Shown one piece after another: positions 56,866 through 64,000 of a stretch of DNA of 64,000 bases. The notes under the pieces are model-generated. The model was not told the DNA's origin. It saw nothing but the letters and a program-made list of their open reading frames with translations, and searched no databases. Both the position numbers and the translations under genes were made by a program. The stretch comes from Clostridia bacterium (GTDB lineage: Bacteria; Bacillota; Clostridia; Lachnospirales; Lachnospiraceae). Within the stretch, counting starts at the first letter, position 1. The number at the start of each line of letters is the position of its first letter. The stretch is from positions 186,001 to 250,000 of the forward strand of contig CAJTHL010000001.1 of the NCBI GenBank assembly GCA_910576205.1, read 5' to 3'.

Positions 56866-59121
56866 ATGAAATTCAAAAAACTTTTATGTCTGGCAGCTTC
56901 CCTGACTCTGATTCTGGGTTCCATTGCCGGATGCGGGAAAAAAAACGGGGATTCCCCACAGGGCGGGGACGCTCCCCAGGCAGACCAGGGGGACGGCGCC
57001 ATGGGACGCTATGTGGAAACGGATGTGCCCCTTCCCGGTCAGGGGGAGGAGCCTCTTGGCATTCTCTGGGAGGAGGGGGGGCTCTCCCTCTACACTGCCA
57101 CAGACGCCTCCCACACAAGTTTCCTGCGCTACCAGTATAATGGCCAGGAATGGTCAACGGGCACTGAGATTCCATGGCTTGCGGACGCGGCCGAAAGGCT
57201 TCACCTGTGTGCCTGCTATATCTATGGCGGTATGGACGGCCGTCTGTACGCTATGGCCTATCCTGCCGAGGATGACGACACCCTTTTTTATGGACAGTAT
57301 ATCCTCTCCTCCGAAGATGGCGCCACAGCTGTGGATCTGACCCCCCCATCCATCACAGAAAAGGGGGAATCCAGAGACTATATCCTGGATATGACTGTGC
57401 TGAAAGACGGCTCCTTAGGCATTGCCTGCTCCTCCCGGCCCGGCATACAGTTTTACCGGGACGGAAAGCAGATATTCGAAACCAACGGCATTTCCTTTTC
57501 CAGCGATCACCAGGCCTGCCTGACCGCGTCCGGAGAAACCATCGCCGTGTTCTCAGAGGACGGAAAGAGCGTGGATTTCTACAATGCCAAAGACTTCCAG
57601 AATCTTGGCAATGTACCCGTAGATCTGGATCTTATGGAGGCCCTTATCGCCCCCGGGAACGATGGCGTCTGGTATCTTATGCACAGCCGCGGGCTCTTAC
57701 GCATCTCGGAGGACGGCAGCATTGTGGAGACCATTATGGAGGGCTCCCAGGGGCTTATGGGTTCCTCCACAGCAGACAAAATGAACTTTGTGGCCGGTGG
57801 ACAGGATGATTTCTACTGCCTGTACAGGGAGTACAGCCAGAATACCTGCCATCTGAAATACTACAGCTACAACGACTCTGTTCCCGCCGTCTCCTCCGAC
57901 TCCTTAAGTATTTACGGGCTCCGGGAAAATCCTGTGGTCTCCCAGGCTGTCTACGAGTTCCAGAACGCCCACCCGGAGGTGCGCATCGAATACAATTTTG
58001 CCGTAGGGGAATGGGAACATCCCTCCTCCGATGATATACGCACGCTGAACGCCGAGCTTTTAAACGGAAGCGGGGCGGATGTGCTGATTCTTGACAGCCT
58101 GCCTGTCCAGGCTTATATGGAAAAAGGTGTTCTCTCCGATATCAGTGACCTGAAAGAGCCCTTAAGTGAAAAAGGCGTCCTGCTGGATGTGATCGGAAAC
58201 ACGGCACAGCTTGACGGAAAAACCTACGCCTATCCCGCCACCATCAACGTCCCTATACGTTTCGGCAGTGAGGAGGGCATAAACGCCCTGGAAAGCCCGG
58301 ACGCCCTGCACAGCTATCTGGAACAGCATCCGGACAGCCCCCTGTTTGGAAGGAGCTTCCACGGCTTTTCCGGCGGCACCCTGTTCCACGTCATGTACGA
58401 CGAAATACTGGCTGCGGACGGCGCTCCCGATGAAGAAAAGCTCTCCCGTCTTCTGGAGGACTGGATGCAGATCTGTGAAAATGCCCAGACCCCGGAATTT
58501 GAGGAAGCCCTGGGGACAGAGGATATCCCAAAATGGGGCTCACTGGGAGTTGCATTTAATACGGGCGCGTTTTATTCCAGCGATGCCGATGTCTTTCTGG
58601 AAGAATTTTCCGGTCTTGGTTCCACCATGATCGCCTACACCCAGATGGATAAGAACGGCCAGACGCCCAGGGATTTAAAGGGTTATTATATCCCCCACAC
58701 CATCGCAGGCGTTAACGCCTCCTCTGCCCAGCAGGAGCTGGCCAGGGAATTTATTGAAACGCTGTTCTCAGAAAATGTCCAGCAGCCAAACGGCTACAAC
58801 GGCTTTCCGGTGACAGAACAGGCCCTGGAAGCCATGGCGGATTACGTAGAGACAGACGCCGCCCAGAATATAACCGTGGGCAGCGGCTATGAAGATCCCC
58901 TAACTGGCGAGGAATGCCATCTGAATGGCGTCTGTCCCTCCAGAGAGTGGGTGGAGGCCCTCATCACAACAATCAAAGGGCTTCGCACCCCCTTCCTGGT
59001 GGAAAGCGACATCACCAATACCTTCCTGGAAGAGGCGGAGCGCTTCTACAATGGGGAACAGAGCGCCCGGGAAGCAGCTGCGGCCATCTGCCAGAAGGTG
59101 CGCATGTATCTTGCAGAATAA
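56866..59121 (+). CDS. Two-domain extracellular solute-binding lipoprotein
   Basis: 751 aa, far longer than the usual ~430. The signal peptide has lipobox SIAGC near residue 24. Residues ~50-360 are beta-rich with blade-like repeats (YILDMTVLKDGSLGIACSS, and CLTASGETIAVFSEDGKSVD), suggesting a beta-propeller. From ~370 a family 1 binding domain begins (LSIYGLRENPVVSQAVYEF, DVLILDSLPVQAYMEKG). AGGAGG at 9 nt supports ATG 56866. Permease genes follow after a strong intercistronic hairpin. Confidence 0.85.
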   Translation: MKFKKLLCLAASLTLILGSIAGCGKKNGDSPQGGDAPQADQGDGAMGRYVETDVPLPGQGEEPLGILWEEGGLSLYTATDASHTSFLRYQYNGQEWSTGTEIPWLADAAERLHLCACYIYGGMDGRLYAMAYPAEDDDTLFYGQYILSSEDGATAVDLTPPSITEKGESRDYILDMTVLKDGSLGIACSSRPGIQFYRDGKQIFETNGISFSSDHQACLTASGETIAVFSEDGKSVDFYNAKDFQNLGNVPVDLDLMEALIAPGNDGVWYLMHSRGLLRISEDGSIVETIMEGSQGLMGSSTADKMNFVAGGQDDFYCLYREYSQNTCHLKYYSYNDSVPAVSSDSLSIYGLRENPVVSQAVYEFQNAHPEVRIEYNFAVGEWEHPSSDDIRTLNAELLNGSGADVLILDSLPVQAYMEKGVLSDISDLKEPLSEKGVLLDVIGNTAQLDGKTYAYPATINVPIRFGSEEGINALESPDALHSYLEQHPDSPLFGRSFHGFSGGTLFHVMYDEILAADGAPDEEKLSRLLEDWMQICENAQTPEFEEALGTEDIPKWGSLGVAFNTGAFYSSDADVFLEEFSGLGSTMIAYTQMDKNGQTPRDLKGYYIPHTIAGVNASSAQQELAREFIETLFSENVQQPNGYNGFPVTEQALEAMADYVETDAAQNITVGSGYEDPLTGEECHLNGVCPSREWVEALITTIKGLRTPFLVESDITNTFLEEAERFYNGEQSAREAAAAICQKVRMYLAE

Positions 59122-59130
59122 ACATAAGCG

Positions 59131-59158
59131 TCTGCCTGTGGGCGCTCCCACAGGCAGA
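59131..59158 (+). other. Intercistronic hairpin between binding protein and permease genes
   Basis: A perfect 12-bp stem (TCTGCCTGTGGG/CCCACAGGCAGA) with a CGCT loop lies 9 bp after the stop. There is no T run. It should protect the upstream mRNA and lower permease expression relative to the binding protein, as known for malE-malF (inference). Confidence 0.7.
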
Positions 59159-59190
59159 ATACCGGCCAAGCGCCCAGAAAGGAAGCATTT

Positions 59191-60042
59191 ATGAAAAAAC
59201 AAACGCTGACTGCTTTTCTTTTACTGCTGCCCAGCTTTCTGGGTACGGCGGTCTTTGTCCTGATCCCCTTTCTGGACGTCTTTCGCCGCTCCTTTTTTCA
59301 AGCTGTGGGAGGCTCCTTTGTGGGCCTCTCCAACTATATCGCAGTACTGGAGAATGAAGCCTTTCTCCAGGCGTTGTCCAATACCCTGCGCTTTCTTCTG
59401 GTCTGCCTGCCGCTTTTGCTGGGATTATCCTTTGCCCTGGCCGTCCTGTTGTATTCCCTGCCCTTTGCCCGCTCCTTTTTTGAGGCTTTTTTCCTGCTTC
59501 CCATGGCAATCCCCGTGGCCTCCGTGGTGGTATTCTGGCGGATGCTGTTCCACACAGACGGCCTGTTAAACGGGCTTTTGGGATATGGTGGGTTTTCCGG
59601 CGGGGACTGGATGAATACGGACGCAGCCTTTGGCGTGCTGGTGTTCTCTTATATCTGGAAAAATCTGGGATACGACGTCATTCTCTGGATAGCTGGCCTG
59701 TCCCAGATTCCAAAGGAGCAGTACGAAGCTGCCAGGGTCAGCGGAGCCGGGGAGCTTCGCTGCTTCTTCTCCATCACCCTTCCCCAGATGGGGGATACCA
59801 TACTGATGATCGGCGTTCTCTCCTTTGTCAATGCCTTCCGGGTATTCCGGGAAGCCTACTTGATCGCCGGGAATTATCCCCACAACAGCATTTACATGCT
59901 GCAACACCTGTTCAACAACTGGTTTACCAAGCTGGATATCCAGAAAATGAGCGCCGCAGCCGTTATGCTGGCCGTTGTCATAAGCCTTATGTTCCTTTTT
60001 CTGGAACGCCGGAATGAAAGAAAGGAAAGGACGGATTCATGA
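59191..60042 (+). CDS. Sugar-type ABC transporter permease (MalF-like)
   Basis: 283 aa, six membrane segments. The EAA loop reads EAARVSGAGELRCFFSITLP near residue 175, which docks with the ATPase. It belongs to the carbohydrate uptake CUT1 permeases. GAAAGGAA lies before the ATG. Its end overlaps the next permease start (ATGA). No ATPase gene is present, so a shared MsmK-like ATPase is likely. Confidence 0.92.
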   Translation: MKKQTLTAFLLLLPSFLGTAVFVLIPFLDVFRRSFFQAVGGSFVGLSNYIAVLENEAFLQALSNTLRFLLVCLPLLLGLSFALAVLLYSLPFARSFFEAFFLLPMAIPVASVVVFWRMLFHTDGLLNGLLGYGGFSGGDWMNTDAAFGVLVFSYIWKNLGYDVILWIAGLSQIPKEQYEAARVSGAGELRCFFSITLPQMGDTILMIGVLSFVNAFRVFREAYLIAGNYPHNSIYMLQHLFNNWFTKLDIQKMSAAAVMLAVVISLMFLFLERRNERKERTDS

Positions 60043-60911
60043 AGTCTCTGACACAGCGCTTTACAGGCGTCCATCGCCAGTGGCCAGTCTATGTATTTTT
60101 ATCCCTGCTGGCCCTCCTTATGCTCTTTCCGGTGCTGACCATGGCCTTAAGCTCCCTTATGGGCCCTGGGGAGCTTAGGGAATCCTACGGGGCGGTTCTT
60201 GGAGCCGGGGGCGAAAATATTTTGTGGAAACCCCTTCCCCAGTATCCCACTCTCCAGCCCTTTGTGGAGCTGCTGCTGGATTCCCCGGACTTCTTCGTTA
60301 TGTTCTGGAATTCCTGCAGGCAGGTATTTCCTATCCTGCTGGGGCAGACTATGGTGGGCATGCCTGCGGCCTGGGCCTTTGCCCGCTACAGATTTCCCGG
60401 AAGAAAAGTCCTCTTCTGGCTCTATATGGTCCTAATGGTGATGCCCTTCCAGGTAACCATGGTTTCCAGCTACCTGGTCCTAAGCCGCCTGTCCCTTATG
60501 GACACCCATCTGGCCATCTGCCTGCCAGGAATCTTCTCCACCTTTCCGGTCTTTATTATGGAGAAATTTTTCCGGGCCATTCCGGATTCTCTCCTGGAGG
60601 CCGCCCGTGTGGACGGGGCGGGAGCCTTTACGATATTCTGGCATATCGGCGTCCCCTTAGGGCTTCCAGGCGTTATGTCCGCCCTGATCTTAAATTTCCT
60701 GGAATACTGGAACGCCATGGAAGCGCCCATGACCTTTCTCAAGACAAAGGCAAAGTTTCCCCTGTCCCTCTATCTGCCCGAGATCACCACCGATCAGATG
60801 AGCGTGTCCTTCGCGGCTTCCGTGGTCATGATGCTGCCTGCCATCCTGGGTTTTCTCTGGGGGCAGGAATATCTACAGGCAGGTATCGCGGCCTCCGGGC
60901 TGAAAGAATAG
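60039..60911 (+). CDS. Sugar-type ABC transporter permease (MalG-like)
   Basis: 290 aa, six membrane segments. It has an EAARVDGAGAFTIFWHIGVPL EAA loop near residue 187 and the family's MLFPVLTMALSSLMG start and NSCRQVFPILLGQTM region. It is the second half of the permease dimer. Its ATG overlaps the stop of the first permease. The HlyD-like gene starts 19 bp downstream. Confidence 0.92.
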   Translation: MKSLTQRFTGVHRQWPVYVFLSLLALLMLFPVLTMALSSLMGPGELRESYGAVLGAGGENILWKPLPQYPTLQPFVELLLDSPDFFVMFWNSCRQVFPILLGQTMVGMPAAWAFARYRFPGRKVLFWLYMVLMVMPFQVTMVSSYLVLSRLSLMDTHLAICLPGIFSTFPVFIMEKFFRAIPDSLLEAARVDGAGAFTIFWHIGVPLGLPGVMSALILNFLEYWNAMEAPMTFLKTKAKFPLSLYLPEITTDQMSVSFAASVVMMLPAILGFLWGQEYLQAGIAASGLKE

Positions 60912-60930
60912 AAAAGTAAGAGGTTTATCC

Positions 60931-62652
60931 ATGAAAGAAAAAATCGGAAAGTTGATTCTGTCATTTTTCGTTGTCATGATCTGCTGTACCCTTGTGGCCA
61001 GAGGCGCGGATTCCGTCACCGTGGCCAGGATACAGACCACAACATTCAAAAACGGAAGTCTGACCCATTCTTTTTCCGGCACAGGGAAACTCCAGGCAAA
61101 AAACCAGAGCTTTCAGTTTCTTCCAGAAAACCAGAAGGTAGCCAGAATCCTGGCCCGTCCCGGCAATACGGTGGAGGCAGGCCAGCCCCTGGTGCAGCTT
61201 GACAAAGATTATCTACAGGCGCAGATTTCAGATAAAAACCGGGAAATCCAGAAAATGAAGCTTCAGATGGAACAGCAGAAATTAAACGGCCAGACGGCCG
61301 CCCGCCTTCCGGCCACCGCCCAGGCGGAGCTGTCCCTAAATGCTGCCAGGGAGGCCCGCAACAAGGCCCGGGAGGCCTTCCATCATGCTGAGGAGGCCTA
61401 CAACAGCTATATAAACAGTTCGGAATATAAGGCCGCCCTTGAAAGCCCGGAAGCGCCTCCCTCCGGGGATTCCGGCACAGACGGTTCGGACGGAGCTTCC
61501 GGCGGTTCCGGCACGGACAGTTCTGACGGAGCTTCCGGTGGTTCCGGCACGGACATTTCTGGCGGAGCTTCCGGTAGTTCCGGCACGGGCAGGCCAGGCG
61601 GAGCTTCCGATGATTCCGGCACGGGCAGGCCGGAGGGAACCCCCGGCGGTTCCGGTGCGGCAGGTACAGACAGTGTTTCCGGCGAGGCAGACACGGGCAG
61701 GCCAGAGAGAGCTTCCAGTGATTCCGGCACGGCCGGTACCGGCAGTATTGCCGGGAATACCGCAGGCCTTCCCTTGATCCGGCCCCACACGGTGTCTCTT
61801 GTGGCGTCTGCACCAGGTTCAGCCGGGGAGGCCGCCCAGCAGAAAAAACAGGAGCTGCAACAGCAGATGGATGCTGCCAGGGAGCAGATGGACGCCGCCC
61901 AGGATGCCTATGACCAGACAAAAGAAACCTACCGGCTTGCAGAGCAGGAGGAACAGAATACCCGGACAAACGAGGCCCGCCAGGCCCAGTCCTCAAGGCT
62001 GACGCTGCAAGGGCTTTCCCTGGATCTGGAAGAGCTGGAAGAAGACCTGGCCAGATTAACGGCTGTCCAGAGTGCGGACGGCATCGTGACAGCGGAAACC
62101 TCCGGTATTCTGGAATCCATAGGCGTTTCCGAAGGAACTATTACCGCCGGGACAGAGCCCCTGGTACTGGCCTCCACAGAGCTGGAAGCCTGCGGGGAAA
62201 TTCCCGCCGGAGAAATCGGAAATGTAAAGGCCGGGGATGAGGTGGAGGTGCGCATCACAGGCTACGGCAAGCCTGTGGTCTTATCCATTGAACGGCTGGA
62301 GACCGGCCAGGAGGGCGCAGTGTTCTGGTTTGCCCCCTATACCGGCGCCGGAAATCCCGTAAGCGGGACGGCCTTTGCCTACGATTACAGCCAGAAGTCT
62401 GCTGCCAGCTACGACCAGCTTATCCCCCTCTCCGCCCTGTATGAATCCGCAGGCTCCTTCTATGTATTGACTGCGGAGGTGCGCTCCGGCATTCTGGGGG
62501 ATTCCTACACAGCTGTGAAGGTGCCTGTGACCCTGCTGGAAAAAGACGATCTCTATGCCGCCGTCCAGACCAGCCTGGGAAGGGAGGCCTTAATAATTAC
62601 CTCATCCAGCAAATACGTGAAAGAAGGTGACCGGGTACGCTTAAACGAGTAA
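60931..62652 (+). CDS. HlyD/MacA-like efflux adaptor protein with tandem-repeat hairpin tip
   Basis: 573 aa. An N-terminal membrane segment (about 8-24) is followed by the first half of a lipoyl/barrel-sandwich domain (ILARPGNTVEAGQPLVQLD), a helix rich in Gln/Ala/Arg (to ~170), a Gly/Ser/Asp-rich 12-residue tandem repeat (~175-270), a second helix (~290-385), then the returning lipoyl half and beta domains. In a monoderm this is the adaptor of a MacB-like or other export system. AAGAGG precedes the ATG. An FtsX-like permease gene follows. Confidence 0.82.
   Translation: MKEKIGKLILSFFVVMICCTLVARGADSVTVARIQTTTFKNGSLTHSFSGTGKLQAKNQSFQFLPENQKVARILARPGNTVEAGQPLVQLDKDYLQAQISDKNREIQKMKLQMEQQKLNGQTAARLPATAQAELSLNAAREARNKAREAFHHAEEAYNSYINSSEYKAALESPEAPPSGDSGTDGSDGASGGSGTDSSDGASGGSGTDISGGASGSSGTGRPGGASDDSGTGRPEGTPGGSGAAGTDSVSGEADTGRPERASSDSGTAGTGSIAGNTAGLPLIRPHTVSLVASAPGSAGEAAQQKKQELQQQMDAAREQMDAAQDAYDQTKETYRLAEQEEQNTRTNEARQAQSSRLTLQGLSLDLEELEEDLARLTAVQSADGIVTAETSGILESIGVSEGTITAGTEPLVLASTELEACGEIPAGEIGNVKAGDEVEVRITGYGKPVVLSIERLETGQEGAVFWFAPYTGAGNPVSGTAFAYDYSQKSAASYDQLIPLSALYESAGSFYVLTAEVRSGILGDSYTAVKVPVTLLEKDDLYAAVQTSLGREALIITSSSKYVKEGDRVRLNE
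61463..61740 (+). repeat. Intragenic minisatellite, ~7 units of 36 bp
   Basis: In-frame units code for SGGSGTDSSDGA and variants (SGSSGTGRPGGA, SDDSGTGRPEGT). Later units are more degenerate, and one carries a 12-residue extra. The repeat sits between the two helices of the predicted adaptor hairpin. Confidence 0.85.
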
Positions 62653-62668
62653 ATTCCCTCAAGTTAAA

Positions 62669-63836
62669 ATGTATACGCTTTTTCTCTTCCTTTTCCAGGG
62701 CTCTTCTGGATTTCACTCCCAAAAGTCCAAGGGCCCTGGCGGGCTCTCTTCTCCTGCCTGTCCTTTTGGGAAGCCTTCTCGGTCTGTCCCTACGCCTCTA
62801 CGGAAATCTCCTCTCCACCGGAAGCAGAATCGGATTTTACAGCTTAAATGCGCCTGTAACCAGAGAGCAGATGGATAACTTCTGGCTCGAAACCCCGCAG
62901 TTGTCCGGAGGGCAGGCCCCCTCTTCCAAGCCCCATGACACACAGGACATAAAAGAATCCGGCCTCCTGGATATGGCGTTGTTTGAAATAAAGGCGGATG
63001 TCCTGGTGGAGAATCCCGGGCTAAATCGCAGCGTCTCCGTCACATTAGGGGAGACCGCAGGAGCTATGCGTCTCCTTGTGCCCGACACCTTGATGCTGGG
63101 AAATTTTCCCTCCTCCGGCGATGAAAGGGGCTGCGTGATCAGCCGGAAAACCGCCGAAAGCCTCTATTCCTCCCGGGAAGCCCTGGGGGAATCCCTGTCC
63201 CTAAACGGGAAAGACTATATGGTCCGGGGAATCCTTGACAGGGATGCCCAGCTTTGCCTCATCCAGGGCGGAAGGGACGTCTCCTACTCCAATCTCTGCG
63301 TGGACGCCCCGGGTCTGCCCCTGTCCGCCGCACAGCAGCAGCTGGCGGGCCTTCTCTCCCTGGGAGCCGCCGTGGTCTCGGAAGGCAGCCTTTACCGGGG
63401 CATCGGAGGTGTATTTCTCTGGCTTCCGGCCTGGGGGCTTCTCTTTTATTTCACAAAAATAACGGCCCCATTGTACCGGAAAACGCAGACCTGTTTTGCC
63501 GGAAAGCCCTGGGGAGCCCTCCTTTTCACACTCCTTGGACAGCTTCGCTTTATCCTGTCCTTTGGCGCCGGTTGCTGGATCCTCCTTGTCTCCCTTCACT
63601 TTTCCGACGACTATGTACCCACCGCCTGGTCTGACTTTTCCTTCTGGACGGAATTATTTGCGCAAAAAAGCAGGAGTATCCTTATTCTCATAAAGGAACC
63701 CCTGCTCCACTGTGACCTGCGCATGCTGGGAAGCCTGGGCGGGGTTGTGACGCTTGCGGTTGTGGAAACGCTGCTTTTGATATTGTGGTTTAGACAAAGC
63801 AACAGGGGGAGCTATCTTCCCCCTGCCATTTCCTGA
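62669..63836 (+). CDS. FtsX/MacB-like ABC permease-like protein, apparent frameshift near start
   Basis: The main reading frame (TTG 62766 to 63836, 356 aa) has an N-terminal membrane segment, an extracytoplasmic domain of ~190 residues and three C-terminal membrane segments, the layout of MacB/FtsX-type permeases. Coding sense in this frame clearly begins earlier (FSSFSRALLDFTPKSPRAL), but the only ATG, at 62669, is in another frame. One extra T in the T5 run at 62679-62683 would reconcile them. No good ribosome binding site is seen. It follows the HlyD-like gene by 16 bp. It is either a pseudogene, a slippage-dependent gene, a sequencing error, or a gene starting at TTG. Confidence 0.65.
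63803..63825 (+). terminator. Hairpin at the end of the permease-like gene
   Basis: CAGGGGGA and TCCCCCTG form a perfect 8-bp stem overlapping the last codons. Only a short T stretch follows, so termination is likely weak. Confidence 0.35.
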
Positions 63837-63864
63837 AACCTTTGCGTCAACGCCCAGGGCCTTG

Positions 63865-64000
63865 TCAGCCCTCTGTGCCGTCCTTCTTCTCCTCGTGGTA
63901 TTCCTCCTCTGTGTTCACGCTCCACACATTAGTCTTGTCTGTTTTCCCGCTTAAAACATTGTCCACAGCCTCAAAGGCGGTAGCCATGGAGTGATCCATG
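63865..64000 (-). CDS. C-terminal end of an FAD/NAD(P)-dependent oxidoreductase-like protein (partial)
   Basis: Only the last 45 codons are in the window: MDHSMATAFEAVDNVL, then VWSVNTEEEYHEE and a charged tail to TGA. This ending resembles that of amine-oxidase/UDP-galactopyranose-mutase-like flavoproteins found in polysaccharide loci, recalled from the family and not searched. The start lies beyond base 64000. It is convergent with the permease-like gene. Confidence 0.45.
   Translation of the reverse strand, partial: MDHSMATAFEAVDNVLSGKTDKTNVWSVNTEEEYHEEKKDGTEG

Noticed and set aside
60224..60919. 231-codon frame overlapping the second permease
   Set aside because: It lies in another frame of a well-recognised MalG-like gene and shows no membrane or domain pattern of its own.
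61463..61740. Possible CRISPR-like array
   Set aside because: The units are contiguous 36-bp repeats in frame within a coding region, with no unique spacers and no cas genes.

Overview
The window reads as chromosome of a Gram-positive anaerobe of the Clostridia, most likely a Lachnospiraceae-type gut bacterium. This is an inference from gene content: monoderm lipoproteins, a DUF4860 type IV pilus operon, the block mreB-recD2-comF-cdaA-cdaR-HPr, many GT2 enzymes, strong AGGAGG ribosome binding sites, and G+C that looks moderately high. No rRNA, tRNA, IS element, integrase or CRISPR array was seen. About 60 protein genes fill the window, mostly on the minus strand in long, tightly packed operons.

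Layout. 1-5.6 kb: partial trkA, a DUF1266 lipoprotein, a siroheme-type sulfite/nitrite reductase-like protein, a CoA-disulfide-reductase/rhodanese fusion, a DUF1653 protein, an Lrp regulator and a small hypothetical. 5.8-11.3 kb: an XRE regulator, deoB, pyrC, an orphan solute-binding lipoprotein and an E2/CAT-like acyltransferase that lacks the usual catalytic His. 11.3-31.2 kb: a ~20 kb surface-glycan locus with a fucose-salvage bifunctional enzyme (fkp), GT4 and GT2 enzymes, dTDP-rhamnose synthesis (rfbD), a GtrB-like lipid-sugar synthase, GT-C type membrane proteins, an O-acylation module (MBOAT, SGNH, acyltransferase-3), a GNAT enzyme and an aminotransferase/cytidylyltransferase-like pair. 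A fucosyltransferase-like gene lies divergently at 31.3 kb. 32.1-37 kb: a transglutaminase-like lipoprotein and a type IV pilus operon (pilT to pilC). 37.3-45.7 kb: a second polysaccharide operon (three GT2, a hexapeptide acyltransferase, a flippase, a DUF2142 protein) that sits directly downstream of HPr, cdaR and cdaA with no visible terminator. 48-54.4 kb: two membrane proteins, comF, recD2, mreB and queT with a structured leader. 54.6-63.8 kb: a two-component system divergent from a sugar-type ABC operon (binding protein, two permeases), followed by a HlyD/MacA-like adaptor and a frameshifted FtsX/MacB-like permease. The window ends in the tail of an FAD-dependent oxidoreductase-like gene.

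Main novelty. At least 12 intergenic sites inside these operons carry one modular hairpin repeat. In the sense of the flanking genes it begins near AACAGCA, ends TGCGGnACT, and abuts the ribosome binding site of the next gene. Minimal copies are about 25-30 nt. Full copies are 110-140 nt nested stem-loops whose arms covary between copies. In one place the repeat supplies the last codons of a gene. Other points of interest: a 12-aa tandem repeat at the predicted tip of the adaptor coiled-coil hairpin, an acyltransferase-3/GT-C fusion, a shortened GT-C paralog beside its parent-like gene, a perfect 12-bp hairpin between the binding protein and its permeases, and a candidate riboswitch before queT. 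Start codons were chosen by reading ribosome binding sites; no database search was possible.
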